The notes: generated by a model from the letters alone, not told the origin. Counted from the stretch's first letter, positions 12,901 to 26,040 are shown. The stretch: 64,000 bases of DNA from Merluccius polli (GCA_030340625.1 JAOPHQ010001993.1:1-64000), one strand, 5' to 3'. Program-made: numbers and translations.

Positions 12901-15900
12901 AAGAAAAAGCCATAGCTAGGTCTGCGACACCCTGCACTGTACAGGCTGATGGGGTTCCCTGGCGCCATTGCCATGATCTGCCGATGTCCTGGAAGCCAAC
13001 CGTTTAACGTTAAGGTAGAGCACAAAAGATAGATAGCATAGAGTTGTGTGTGTGCGTGCGTGCGTGTGTGAGTACCTGCCCACGTGAGTGAGTGCGTACG
13101 TGCGCCTGTGGCAGAGAAAAGGCAAGGTGGCTGATATTCAGCAAAACTTGGAGATTTTATGATATCGTTAGGCTGTTTTGGGGCTGCTGACTGGGCTCCT
13201 GAGCAGTTCTCTGTTTAACCTCAAACGGCATAAAAGGCACTCAATTGTACTTGGCTGGCCAACAATGCACACAGTTCGCAGTGTCAGAATGCAGAACGCC
13301 ACATTCAACTTGTGAACGCCAAAAAGAGTTCAAACAGCACTTAAATGTTGATGTTTCCCCCCCAGTCAGCAAACCTCCTGTACCATTGGTTTTAACGGCT
13401 GGTTTTGGGCTGTAATGACACAGAACACACAGTCTCACTTGGGTTTGGGTTAGGTATAGTTCAATAGTCTACACATTTTCCAATTGCCAAACACATACAC
13501 ACACACACACACACACACTTGTTTGGACCACACCCTCATCTGTGCCCCCATGGTCAAAGTGTACTTGAATCTCTATAGGGGAAGTACACGTTTATCTGCA
13601 GCAGTGAGAGCAGTTGCTGTCCAAATACGCATACCCACATAGCCCCAGCTAGCCAGCCTCAGCTGCTGGTCATTTAGGACATCTAGTCAATCATTCACCA
13701 AGCAACTGCCGGCAGTCTCGCCCACTGTGTCCCTCTCCGCTCCCCTGCTACCGTAGGGAGGGAGTCGCAGGGAAGGGAGTCGCTGGACGCACACAGCAAT
13801 CCAGGTCAAATTTGGTCATCGGTGAGGTATTCAGGCCTCGTGTATTCTGCTTGACTGATTTCACAAAATGCTCCAACGACGAGGGGGGGGTGGGGGAATG
13901 GGGTCACTGGGTGGGTGGGTTGATAGGTGGTGGAGGTGGATTGGGGGAGCGGTGGGGGGGGGGGGGGGGGGGTTGGGAGTACCTTTTGTGCACTGGGTTT
14001 TCCCTACGAGGTGCCCCATGCGTGCTGTTCTGCCGTCGCTCCCCCGCCCAGACTGTGCCGGGAACGTATGTCCCAGCCGGTGGATTCAGGGCAGGGGGTT
14101 CGGTGGAGGTCGGCGAGGTTGTTTCAGGAGCGTTCACACGCAATGTGCGCTCGCATACTCCATTTCAGTCAAAACAAATGAAATCCTTTTTTTGTTTTTT
14201 TGGGGTCCTCTGGGCTACCTCTTTGCCCCTTGGCCCCCGTGGATGTTTTTACAAGTAGTCACCGAAAGCTCTGGAGATCATAAGATCTGCATGTAAAGGG
14301 GAAGCTTTTGATGTGCAAATAAAATGACTGCTACATCAAACACCGAAGCAGAAGGGATTTTTTTTCTCTCTTTTCTCAACCAATCAAAGACTTCCTGTCA
14401 AGACATCTGATCTGCGGCAAACATCACATCCCATAATGATGTTATCTCTGTTACTGCGGAGCATTACAAATAATAATATGAGCCGTGTGACACAGCTGAT
14501 GTGTTTTAATCAGATCAGAGGCCTTCTCACAGACATATCGAGTCACTATAAAAGTATCGGTTTGAGGGATTGATCGTGTTATTAATTTGCTTCCAACCTT
14601 TTATGGACAACTCAACTGAACACAATGCTCACAGCGCATGTGTACCCGCACAGATTTCCCCTTAGATAAATGTTGTTCTCGTCTTAAGGGAAATCTATTT
14701 TTTGACAAAAAGAGAAACCGGTGTTGAGTCTCAAATATTAGCATTCATAATGCAGCTCCGGATAAGGAAATTGGAATTTTCCGGAGTGAGTCTACACAGC
14801 GGGAACACAATTTGCATTGTGTTTGCCTTTTGTTCTTCTACTTGAACGCCAGAGTGGAAGATTACCTGGCTTAGACTGAATAAAAGGGAAAAAAACAGCC
14901 CAAAAAGCCTTTTTTTCAATGTCTCAATACTAAGCAGGATACACAACTGGTCATCATGTATTCAAGTTGCTTGGTGACAGAAACGTGTGCTTTGCCGCCG
15001 CAAAGCAGTTGTGGATCTGTCAAGGTTACAAGCGCTGTGTGTGTTGTATCATCACAACCTACGTTAATAATCATAATGTGTCAACACGGCCACACAAACA
15101 ATTATTTTCCACAGGAGAACCTCAAGGACAGCGACACTCACACACCCACATACCACACACCCACACAACCACAACCCACAACCCACAAGCACATTAACCA
15201 CATCCGGAAAACATCTTTATCCGTGGAGAGTAACTTTTAATTTGAAAGGTCGGAGGTTACTCATTTAGTTTAGTGCAAACTCCCATGGCGAACCCCGCCC
15301 AGCCATCCCTCCTTGTTTACTAATGACTGTCAGTCAATTATATCAACGGTTGAACGAGTGTAAGCGCCACTATCTGGTGATAAGCGGATCAGCTAAATGG
15401 CCCAAGTGCTGTGTAAACAAACACTCAAGGACTGCTTGCCTTTAGAAGTGGGCAGTGAGACCTGAATGCTATCAAGGCGAGCCACTGCCATCCAAGGTTG
15501 CAGTCTGATGTGTTTTTTAAAAACTGTGCACCCAGACACGCACACACCTGCACAAACACACACACACACTTGCACAAACACACACACACACACTTGCACA
15601 AACACGCACACCTCACACAGTCACTCACTCACGTTCCTGTCCCTGTTGTGTGCCCTCTCCGGCGAAATCTCAGTGCCAGTCTCTTAATGAAATGCTCAAT
15701 TAGGGCCTTTAAATAGGTAATTATGCAGTGCCTAATCCCCCCAGCTCCTGGGCCCTATCGCATTTAGATGACACTCGGGCTGGCGGGAGGGGAGGATGGT
15801 GGATGAGGGAGGGAGGGAGGGGGAGAGATGGGAGGGAGGGGGAGCCACGCAGGCCCCAGTACCTCTGTCATCAGAGTCCCTGCGAGGATGTGAAGGCGGC

Positions 15901-17000
15901 CCCGGTAATGATAAGGCACCGCCGAGGCAGTCAGTCAATGGCGGCTCCTTGTTGACGAGGGGCCGCTTGACAGGCAGGGAGACACGGTGCTGGTGCCGGG
16001 ACCTGACAGTGTTTTAATCGCAGGGCGTGTTTAGAAAAAGGGTGGGCGGATGTGATTGAGTGGGGGGAGATGGGAGGGATATGTGTCATTTTTGGTTTGG
16101 GGACGACGGAAGGAAGACATGAGACGTCGGTGTCTTGTGTTGTTGCTGCGTTGTTTCCATGTGCAGTGTTTTCATTTTGGTCGGTGTACCCAACTGTGTG
16201 AACAGAAGTTGTGTGAAATGTCACAACGTGATAAAAAAACTAAACGAAGGGAAATGTCCTCTCTGTGGCCGATACTCGGAGAAGCGTTTAGATGTCCTCT
16301 AATGGCGTTTGTGTGAAGGTGGCATTTCAATTTCAATTTCAATCTCCAAACGGTGGACAATAAAAAGGACATTCATTCACGTGCCTTGAGCGGCATGATA
16401 CCATGTCTTTTTATGGAGTGCCACAATGTGCTGGGAAAACGAGTCCTATTTCGTCGCTAATGCTGTGACCGCTAGTATTCATTTCGCTGAAACTATGAGA
16501 AGAGTTACAGCGTGTGCCTTGGGCCGAACCGTATGTATAGTCCCTTGTTTGAGGTGCTTAAGCAGCCTCCACGGCTGCTTTTTATACGAAGAACGAGAAC
16601 TTGGCCCAAGCCCAGGAACTGAATATAGATTTACATTTATCTCCTCCATTTGTAGTGACAGCTGAATCTTCATCAAAGCATTTGCTTAAATAAGATACTT
16701 AGCTTGTGACTCGTAACACTGGTGAATTATTGAAACAGTTTAAGCCAAAATGGTCAATCAACCTCGGTTGTAGGCTGTACGAAAATACTGAGGCCTCGTA
16801 TTAAGCAAAGACGTGTCATGTTTGTCATGTTGTCAAGGACTGTTGGCTCGTCGCTTGGCACTAGCACATTTGCATACAATGTTTTAATTAGCTCGGTTTT
16901 CTGTACCATGTTTCTTCCTTGTCATAAATTTAAAAAAAGCAACACCGAGGACATTTCCCGAGCCTTTTTGTGTGCATCCTTTGGTGCGTCTCGATAAAAG
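9511..17000. other. Non-coding, microsatellite-rich stretch
   Basis: It contains (GA)n 9953-9992, (GT)n 10748-10776, a poly(C) run near 11070-11085, (TA)n about 12636-12660, CA-rich stretches near 11500-11570, 12060-12120, 13496-13520 and 15540-15610, and poly(G) of 19 at 13954-13972. 11880-12620 has more CG dinucleotides than its surroundings. 14260-14960 and 16300-16980 are unique and AT-rich. No splice-flanked coding frame was recognised. Confidence 0.5.
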
Positions 17001-18123
17001 CACCCGGCACAGGTGAGCACAGCGGGAACCGAAGCGGGACGCTCCAGCGTGGCTCAGTGCGGTGTCCTTTTCTCCTTGCGGTGGAAGCAAGCATTCGCAT
17101 CGCCCTACGGTGCGCGCGCGCACACCACAACGGCGCTAAGTGAGCCTCGAATCAATCCTTTCGTTTCCACTCTGCGCGAACTGCTATACACCCAGCTATA
17201 GCATGCCGGTTACATTTTAGCTCCGGGTACAATCACGGTACATTAGCATTTAGATAATGGCGCTGGCTCTGCGTTTTTAATTATTATGCTGTCATGTGAG
17301 CGTAGCGTGTACGCCCCCGAGCATCCCTTCGCCAACGCCTAAGTGCCGCATTCCCCCCACACCAAATGGGCTCCGCGTGCACAACAATGGGAGAGAAAAT
17401 GTAATTACTGTACGATGGTACCCTCGCTATTCAATTGTTTGGGGGAAAGATAAGGTGTCACGGTGTGTGTGTTGACTCCTATAGTAACGCATTGTGGGCA
17501 GGCGAAAATGGTCACATGTCCGTAGTGGTTTTGTTTGTTCTTTCTCTTTTCGATGGGGGCTGTTTTGCATTGACGTCTAACCCGCAAGAGTGTAAGGCAT
17601 TATAATGCTATTATTCACCCCCCCCCCCCCCCCCCCCCCCCCGTCTAAGCTTTCTGTAAAACCGCATGAGCTAGATGGGCCGAGCTCCCCACTCTCTCTC
17701 CCTCTCTGCCTCCCTCCCTCCTTCCCGGTCGCTCTCTCTCGGCTGTTCCTCTTGCCCATTGGCTCTCCTGTGATTGTTCATCCTCCCACAGCTCGTGGCT
17801 TTGTTGGGGGTCGATGTCAAGCGGGCCGCGGTGTTGCTGGTAGAGTGCGCTGCGAGAGCCACGAGTGCCTGCGTCTACGTGTGTGTACGTAGATTTGTGT
17901 GTGAAAGGCGTTGGTTGTGTCTGTGAATGCATATGGGGGTTACCATTTGTGAGCATCGGAATCTCTTCCAAATAATGTTGATCCACCATATATACCCTGT
18001 CATATTCGCCTGTGTGTGTGTGTGTGTGTGTGTGTGTCATTATTTGTGAGAGGGCGGCTGGCTAAATGGTAGTCCTATTGTTTCCTTTCAGGGAAACAAT
18101 ATGTCCAGATACACAGCGCCCAT

Positions 18124-18172
<49 letters not shown>

Positions 18173-19115
18173 GTGTGCGCTCTTGCTCTTTCTCTCGCTC
18201 TCTCTCCATCTCCCTCCCTCTCTCTCTCTCTCTCTCGCTCTCTCTCGCTCTCTCTCCATCTCTCTCTCGCTCTCGCTCACTCTCCCTCTCCAGTTCCGTT
18301 AACAGCACAGGGACAGACGGAGCATGAGAAAAAGCTGGCAGTGAGGCGCATTCCCTTGCAGTGTGCACCCCCCCCCCCCCCCCCCCCCTCCACACACACA
18401 CATACACACATGTGCATGCACAAACGTACACATACCACCCTCCCCCCTGCTCTCTCCCGTCCCAATGCGCTCACTGCCTCACCTCACTTTCTTCTCTCTC
18501 CCTATCTCTCCCTTGCGCTCTCTTTCTGTTTCTCTCTCTGGTTCATAATACGTAACATAATTTCTCCCCTCCCCTTGTTCATGCGGCGTAAATTTAATCC
18601 CAGCCCTTCCAGGTTGGCTGCAGTCACTGCTGCTGCCGACTGTACTGTTAATTCCTTTCTTCCCTCTCTTTCTCCTCGTCTCTCCCCTCTCGTCTCGCCT
18701 CCACACCGACCCCTGCCACACACAATGGACTCCTCCCGATCCGGGCCTGTCAGAATTATAACTAATTCTCTTTTATTTTTGTATTGTTTTTGTTGTTTTT
18801 ACTTCGTGCCTCGCAATATATCGTCTGGGAAGGTCAAGCTATGGGTTACGAGGCGTTAAACACATAGCCAAAGGCTGATTGCGGCGTGCCTGCTTTCCTA
18901 TCCGTTGTCCTCTTAAAGGGCACTCGTTGTGTCAATTAGCATTCGATGGCATACGTGTTCACCGCAGTCACAAGCAGAAAAGGAAGGCGTCCACACACAC
19001 GTGTGCATAGAGATACTCTTATCTTGTTGTTAGCGTTTTTGTTTACGCTGTGTTTTGTGTTATTTGCCCCGTCTCCGTCTTCCATGAAGCGTAGCATCTT
19101 GCTTGGTGAAAAGCG

Positions 19116-19150
<35 letters not shown>

Positions 19151-19355
19151 TGTGTGTGTGTGTGTGTGTGTCCACATGTATGGATGAGGGGGGGGGGGGG
19201 GCACAAGGCAGCATAACAGGGCCATGGGGTAATCAGTCACTGGACTGCAGGTCAGGGTCTCACACTGTAGAGCAGGAACCATCCATCTGAACACAGCAGC
19301 TACAGGGGGGGAGAGAGGATCACACAGAGGAAGAGAGGCAAGAGAGAGAGAAAGA

Positions 19356-19421
<66 letters not shown>

Positions 19422-20614
19422 AGGGGGAGGGTGAGAGGTTATTGATATATATGAGAGGGAGAGAGAAAAAGAGAGGGTGAAAATGAGAGGAGATGAGTGT
19501 ACGTGGAGTCAGTGGGAGGACTGTGTTTCTGTGGGATGGTGCGATGTGCTCATGCTATTGGCCGCTACATTGTGCACTGAAGGTTGCCGTTGGGTGGGCA
19601 GAATCCACATGGGGAACACATGTGACCTCACACAAGGCAGCTGTTTCCAGATAGCCCAAGCCTGCCCTTGACCTTTATTTCTTTTTTTTAATTTCTTTCC
19701 AACTCCTCAATTTTTCTCCTTTATATGTAGAAAAAAATGCTAAAGGTATATATATTTTCTGAATCGTAATGTCACCTAGTGCTCGTGTGGGAGGCCCCCT
19801 GCCAAGGGTAACGGCCTAAAAGCTAACTATTTAGTTTGTCTGAACGGGCAAAATTGCTTTGACATTTTACTGTAACAGCCTTTTCTTTTTTTCTTTTCTA
19901 TGGGTAGAGGAAAAAAAGAAAAAGGAAAAAAAAAGAGAAAAAAATGCAAAGATGGGACAGTGATGGCTTAGTTCAGATCCACAGCAGGTGCTTTTAAACC
20001 AATTACCCAAAAAAACAGACAAGCACTCCGCGCCTCTATTAGATTCCCGCTGCTCTTGCGATGATAGGGCGCTCCGCTAATGGCGGAGCGAGGCGACTGG
20101 ACCGCGAATGACACCAGCGACTCCTCTGTCTGCTGCCAAGCCGCTGCGTTGGGGTTGCGTACTCTACCGTCACGACAATAAATCAAACCTGTTTATGCCG
20201 CGTATGAAATGCCTACTCTATCGTTAGCCTGGCGTACAGTTGGGTACGCAGTCCCAACGTTAGCGTGAACACATTTTCTATGTGTTTCGCCACTTCCCCT
20301 TTGGTGAGACGCGCCGGCGTCGGTCGGATAGTTTACGACCTTAGGGAGGACGGTTCGAGGGAGGTCGGGATGGGGTGAAAAAGAAGGGAAAAAAGTAAAT
20401 GGGTATTGCAACTAAACAGTTGTAAGCAGTGGTTGTCGTGGGTCTTTGATGTGCAGTTGAGAGCTAACTTAGCTTGAGGGATGTTATTACACATGCCAGC
20501 AGATTTGGTGAAGGAAGGGGTTTGGGGGGGTTGTGGGGGGGAAGGGGGGATGCGTGAGAGAGTTGCCTGTGCTGGCCCTAAATCACTAGGAAATAACTGT
20601 GGGAAGAGTGAAAA

Positions 20615-20648
<34 letters not shown>

Positions 20649-21137
20649 TGTAAAGAGAAAGAGTGAGAGAGAAAGGGGGGGCAGCAGACTCATCAGGAAG
20701 GACTCATGAAAGATTGAGAGAGTCAGAGCGTCGGAAGTGGAACAAGGGAAACAAATTGAATATCTGACAGCACCTTATAGAGCGAGAGAGTGAGTGTGTG
20801 TGTGTGTGTGTGTGTGAGTGATGGGAGGGGTGAGGTAGAAAGTGCGTTAAGAGACTAATGCTGGTATCATGTACTGTCGCTAGCATCCGAGGAAGCACAC
20901 GACTTAGACGACAGTTTTGTGATAGCTTTGGAGGCAGGGGCGTGTGTGTGTGTGTGTGTGTGTGTGTAGGAATATTTCCCAACTACCGTCACATGACATA
21001 TTCAAATGAGCACCGGAGGGTGCGACATCGTGAGTGGGTGATGAGCACCCATCTTCAAGCAGCCGCTCTTCATTTTGTTGCCGCAATGTCACGCCACCTC
21101 ACGGGCCTGTGGTGAAATTATGGAATGTGCTGGTGCA

Positions 21138-21179
<42 letters not shown>

Positions 21180-23882
21180 GTGCATGTGGAGGTGCCATCC
21201 AAGAGGTATGCCCTTTGACCTTCCTTCAGAAATCACCAGGTATGTGTATGGTGGCTTTCCCGCCCTTAATTGAGCAGTAATTGAGTTCCATGGCTCGTCT
21301 GAATTCTTCATCTTTCGGGAAAAAGGTCAGCGAAGATCACAGAAACCATTAGGACATAGAAAATCCACCACCGCCCCCCCCCCCCCCCCCCCCCCCTGTA
21401 TAGTGTATGCGGGCCGCGCTGTACTCCGGCATCCCCGCATATGATTATATTCAGATGAGCCGGGTGAACGACTGCATTATTTAACTCCTCTAGTCCACGG
21501 GGGGAAATGGAAAAGGTGTCGGTTTATAAAGCGAAGCAGCGATTTCTCATCCTTTCACCTTCTGAGCCTCGGTGGGCGGGACCCTCAGCAAATTCCACCG
21601 CACACCGCAGTACCGGCAGTACCGGCAGTACCGGCAATACCCCCTTTTTAAAGGTTATTGTGATTTGTCCTTGTATGGCAAGCAAGAGGGGGGGGATTAT
21701 AGTCTAGCTTGGTGTAATTGAATTAGCGAGTATAACAGGGGCTATGCGGTCAGCGAGAATAACATAACACAGTGTGGGTTCTTCCTTTTCAGTTCATGGA
21801 ATGAGTCTGAAAATAGCCCTCCAAATATCTCTTTAAAAAATCCCGCAAAAGACGCAAAAAACGAAAAAGCTCCAGTGCCATGCATTATGCAGCTATGTTT
21901 TCATTAAAACACATATTTCCATTTGTTTCTGTCTTGTTTTCTAAGTGGACCATTACACTTTTAATATGAGTGGGATGCAGCCGGCCCTGTAGCTGTAGCG
22001 ATATATGGTTTCTGGGCTTCAGACTTTGGCCATCCCACTTAGATATCACAGTAAATATCATCATACACACAGATACCTATTGGCTTGAAACGCACTGCGC
22101 CCTTATTTCCCCCCGTCCCCACACACATACTAATGATAATGCTCCTCAAATAACCCTGCGATTGGATTAATTATTGGAAAAATACACACTTAGGTTAATC
22201 ATTTGGATAGATACACACACTTGGACCAGATGAACACAAAGAGTAGAATAGCCTGCTAGGAGATCACTCTCTCTCTCTCTGTGTCTCTCTCTCTGTCTCT
22301 CTTCCCTGATAAGCATCAGGAGGAAGAGCACAACAGCTCTACAGCTCCTCGATTTTTGTTTCTTTTCCCCCCCGCCCCCCCCCCCCCCCACCACACGCAC
22401 CCCCCACCCCCTCTCGCTCTCTTTTTTCTAATTAACATTGTGCATGTTGTCAGGCTTTGTTTAATAATGCATGATCGCTATCACCAGCCAAACCCTTTGA
22501 ATGAAGTGTGGCTGAATGGGAACACAACAATGCCACCGGGGGCTAAGGCGGGGAGGGAAGAAAGGCTAGATTTGTTTTTCTTTCATCCTGCCTTTCTTCC
22601 CGCTCTGCCGCAATAAACGTCAATGGAAGGCTTCAGTGCCACCGTCGCCATGTGTGAAATTGAACGGTGCCCACAAAGAGAAAGGCAAGGTATACACCAC
22701 CCCCCCCCCTCCCTTCCCTCCCCTCTAGTACACCTCCCCCCTTCAGGCAGCACGGCAAAGAGGATGGAGTGTGTGTCTTCCCCCCCCCCCTCCCCCCCCC
22801 CCCCCCCCCCAACCCACCCACCCATTCCATAAATGAAGAAGGGATAGGGTCATCTCTTAGCCTCTATAGTGGCTGGCGGGTGACACCGTAGCGGCTAGCC
22901 TGACACCAGCCGCCGCCATGCTATGCTCTTGGCGTCGCTTCTCGGTCCCTCACTGGTGCTTATACAACATGCAGATGGCTTTGTTTGCCTGTGTGCATGC
23001 GCGCGTGTGTGTGTGTGCATGTGTGCGCGTGTGTGTTGGGAGGATGCGTTCTGAGGAGGAAAGATCAAACGCTGAGTGCGGTTGCTCGCTCGCCTTCCCT
23101 AATGCCATGTCATTATGCAAATTCAGACCAGCCATTGATTACCTGAGGTGCTTTCTTGGAATTTGGACGGGCGTTGCGACATCCAACGATGACAGACAGG
23201 AAGCGACTTTGTTTATTTGTTCCCCTCTGTCTCTCTCTTATTTCCGATTGGGTCTAATCACCTCCGAGGCGCAAATGGTACTTACTTGGAACGGGGTACA
23301 TCTCGAGTGCCCACGCGCTACGCTCTACACGCGTTGTTGCATGTGGGCGTGTGTGTGTGTGTGTGTGTGTGTGTAGGCCTGTGTTTATATGCATGTTTGG
23401 CGTTCGGCGAGTTCAGAGCATGGGGGGGGGGGGGGGGGGGGTTTGAAGATTGCCTCAAATTGATTCCCCCGCGGCAAGCGCCCTCGATCAGAAGCAGGCG
23501 TTTTTTGCCGCTCTCCCCGAGGCGCTGGGTGACATGCGGTGGTGTCTATCCCTCTCCCCACCACCACCGCCTCCCCTCCCCACCTCGCCTCCCCACCCAC
23601 TCCCCCGCAACGCAAATTAAGTGTGACAGGTGCGCTATCTCGCCGTCTTTTCCTGCCATTTCCGCAGCCCGCGAGGAATAAATGGCGAATGTGTGTGCGT
23701 ACAGGGTGATTGGTAACGGGGAAATTAGGTATTTTGTCGTCGCCTGCTCCCACTCATTGGGCTTAAGGTTATTTTCTGCTCTCGTTTTGTTTCATTTTTT
23801 TTCTCCTCGTTTTTCATCTGTTTAGGGACCGAAGGGAGGCACAATTGGCTTGTATAGTGAAATGATGGCATCAAGGAAAATG
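17001..23882. other. Non-coding, microsatellite-rich stretch
   Basis: It contains poly(C) of 25 at 17618-17642, a CT-rich block 18128-18296, poly(C) of 21 at 18368-18388, (TG)n about 19118-19172, poly(G) of 14 at 19188-19201, (TA)n 19359-19395 merging into (GA)n to about 19420, (TG)n near 20796, 20942 and 21140, poly(C) of 23 at 21374-21396, and poly(G) of 20 at 23422-23441. A 252-codon frame at 18101-18859 is a translation of the CT block and not a gene. Confidence 0.55.
21603..21640. repeat. Short 9-bp minisatellite, unit CAGTACCGG
   Basis: About four head-to-tail copies of a 9-bp unit (CAGTACCGG, the last copy with AAT for AGT) lie between unique flanks. It is a small local array with no other copy seen in the window. 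Confidence 0.8.
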
Positions 23883-24407
23883 GCTGCGCCGCGGTCACAT
23901 AGCGTAGCTAAGTGCGACTTGTGAGTTCACAGCATCGTCATCACGCGGTGACGCTATAATAAATCAACAAGTCAACACAAACGCGCCATACTCCGTACCG
24001 ATGCCCTCAGTATTTTCCGGTAAGGCCTCACATCCCGCAGCGGGTCAGGTTAGCACAACCATCCAGACTACAGGCGCGTTAGCCCGGCTTAGCTAGCGCC
24101 GTGACAAGTGACTGCTAGCTTACCCCTTTTTAAAGCTCACATGCTTTAGCTCAACCCGCCAGCCGGCTGTGTGTGCGTGGGGAGGAGGAGGAGGAGGAAG
24201 AGGAGGAGGATGCGGCGGGAGTAGCGGTAGCGGCAGCGGTTAAGATAGAGCATCCATCTCTCAGGATCAAACGCTGGCTTAAAGGAAATGGATGACAAGG
24301 GATGGAGTCAGGCGGCGGCTAATACTAGCTCACTGTGTCGGATTGATTTTTTCTGCCTGGCGCTGGGCCTCTCTCCACAAAAGGCTCTGTGGCCGCGGAC
24401 GCAAATG
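23883..24407 (+). promoter_or_regulatory. CpG-rich block, candidate promoter or untranslated first exon
   Basis: I count about 37 CG dinucleotides in roughly 525 bases with near-balanced base composition, which is dense for this window. The block includes a GGA-repeat stretch (about 24181-24210) followed by GCGG repeats, and a donor-like TTCCGGTAAGG near 24015-24024. It lies 1.3-1.9 kb upstream of the start-codon exon, which has a splice acceptor and so needs an upstream non-coding exon. No TATA box or initiator can be assigned with confidence. Strand is inferred from the gene. Confidence 0.35.
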
Positions 24408-25315
24408 CCAACACTTCCCCTACTATGTCTTATGGATCGTGTTTGTTGTTTAAGTAGCACTTGAACAGATTTGAAGGATGTGCTTGTGTCCTGTGTGTTT
24501 GTGTTTGTGTGTGTGTGTGTTAAACCTAGACTACTTTATCACATTGTATAGATTTGGAGTACACTTAATTTTACCTCTAATCCATTTAAAGGCACTCTAG
24601 GCTATTAAGGCACCCAGAGCAGTGGATAGATGGTGGTGGAACGTGTCGGGGCCCAGTGGGGTTTTAACTTGTAAGACTACATTATGGGAAGGAGAATTGA
24701 GTGGATGTCCATTTGCTATTGTAGGCATCTGTTCAGCAGCCTGCAGTTGTAGAATTTAAATATTTATAGCACTTAAACACTTTACCGCCAATAAATTAGC
24801 ATTAACTTGTCACTCTATCGGTATGCTAAAGCATGATTATTATTATTACAATGTTACAAATACGGGTTATAATTGAATAATAATCATAGGAACCATAATA
24901 ATCATAATCATAATAATTTATTATTTTGATTATTGCTTGGGTTTTTATTGTCAAGTCGTCATGGTATTAATTTGGTTGGGGATGAAAAATGTTCTCACAC
25001 AAGGTGCAATGAAATTACAAATCTGTCTTCAGATCCACTGCATCTGGGAGAACACTGTTAGAATCAAGCTCTCTTCTCCTTCACAACCGCTGCATAGAGG
25101 GAGACAAACGTATACGTGCACCCCTTCATGTGTGCAAGTTATCTCCCCCTCTCACACACACGCGCCCATACATCCACACACACGCGCCCATACATCCACA
25201 CACACACGCGCGCACGGCAATGTGCAAAGTGACTGTTCCATTTAGAGAAGTGTCAGAACGTAGCCTGCAAGCACATCAGCCTCTTCCCCTTTCCCTGTCA
25301 GCTGCAGCCCAGGCG

Positions 25316-25360
<45 letters not shown>

Positions 25361-25479
25361 AGTGCGTGTGTGTGTGTGTGTGTGTGTGCGTGTGTGTGCG
25401 TGTGTGTTTGTGGTGGGGGCTGCGAGGGGAATGACACAAATGTGCAGGGAGAGATAAAACCCATGCAGCCAAACTGCTT
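24408..25479. other. AT-rich unique stretch, then TG repeats before the start-codon exon
   Basis: 24440-25000 is AT-rich with repeated ATAAT motifs (24830-24925). At 25145-25204 a CA-rich motif containing GCGCCCATACATCC is repeated in tandem. (TG)n occupies about 25319-25414. No coding exon is seen. Confidence 0.5.
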
Positions 25480-25744
25480 TGTCTCACGCATTCCCTTCTC
25501 TCTCCTCTCCACTTTTCTCCTCCTCTCATCTCCTACTCTCCTCCTCTCCTCTCCTTTCTCTTCTATCCTCTCTTCCTCTCGTCTTCTCCTCTCCCTCTTC
25601 TATCCTCCCTCCTCCTCCTCCTCCTCCTCCTCCTCCTCCTCCTCCTCCTCTTCTTCTTCTATCCTCTCCACTCCTCTCCTCATCTACCCCTCTCCCTCTT
25701 CTATCTTCTCCTCCTCTCTCTCCTCTTCCTCTTCCTCCTCATAG
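25480..25744 (+). promoter_or_regulatory. Long pyrimidine tract and 3' splice site of the start-codon exon
   Basis: About 260 bases are almost entirely C and T and run straight into the CTCATAG acceptor of the ptprd start-codon exon. The tract contains a (CCT)n microsatellite at roughly 25610-25650 followed by CTT repeats. This presence of an acceptor shows that the start-codon exon is not the transcription start. At least one untranslated exon must be upstream, possibly in this window. The tract is far longer than a normal polypyrimidine tract and is probably length-polymorphic. Confidence 0.75.
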
Positions 25745-25953
25745 GCTGTGAATACCCTGCATCTGAGAGATCGGACCAGACCTGACTCACACGGCTCTGT
25801 GAGCCAGCGCCCACGAGGCCGCCAGTAGCATGCAGGTGCCCAGCTGTCCCACCGCGCGCAGAGCCGGACCCGGGCCGACGCCGGCGCCGACGCCCAAGCT
25901 CCTGCTGCTGTCGCTGCTCCTGGCTCTGCTGATGCACCTCGCCGACGCTGAAT
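25745..25953 (+). CDS. ptprd: ptprd start-codon exon: 5'UTR end plus signal peptide (exon; CDS begins at 25830)
   Basis: The exon opens after a CTCATAG acceptor (AG at 25743-25744) that follows a long pyrimidine tract, and ends at a strong GTAAGC donor at 25954. The ATG at 25830-25832 has A at -3, and an in-frame TGA at 25800-25802 rules out a longer reading frame within this exon. It encodes 41 residues plus one base (phase 1). Residues 1-22 are a Pro/Thr/Arg-rich n-region, 24-34 a leucine-rich hydrophobic core (KLLLLSLLLALL), and LADA at 37-40 is a likely signal-peptidase site just before Glu41. The leftover T plus CA from 50595 gives Ser, so the junction reads ADAE-S-PP. From memory, vertebrate PTPRD has ADAE-T-PP at this point. 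The signal peptide alone would not identify the gene; identification rests on phase-compatible joining to the Ig1 exons. The long n-region is unusual compared with the short one I recall for mammalian PTPRD. Confidence 0.85.
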
Positions 25954-25969
25954 GTAAGCAGTGCGTGCA

Positions 25970-25981
25970 CGTGTGTGTGTG

Positions 25982-26037
<56 letters not shown>

Positions 26038-26040
26038 GGG
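25970..26040. repeat. (GT)n followed by poly(G) of 20, just inside the intron
   Basis: The GT run starts about 16 bases downstream of the start-codon exon's donor and ends in 20 consecutive G at 26021-26040. GU-rich and G-run elements near donors are known binding sites for splicing regulators (CELF-type and hnRNP-type proteins). A role here is inference only. Confidence 0.9.

Noticed and set aside
18101..18859. 252-codon open frame on the + strand
   Set aside because: It translates the CT-rich repeat block as Ser/Leu runs; no domain and no splice logic.
25145..25204. Regularly spaced repeats resembling a CRISPR array
   Set aside because: Only two or three copies of a CA-rich motif with no distinct spacers, in a vertebrate genome.
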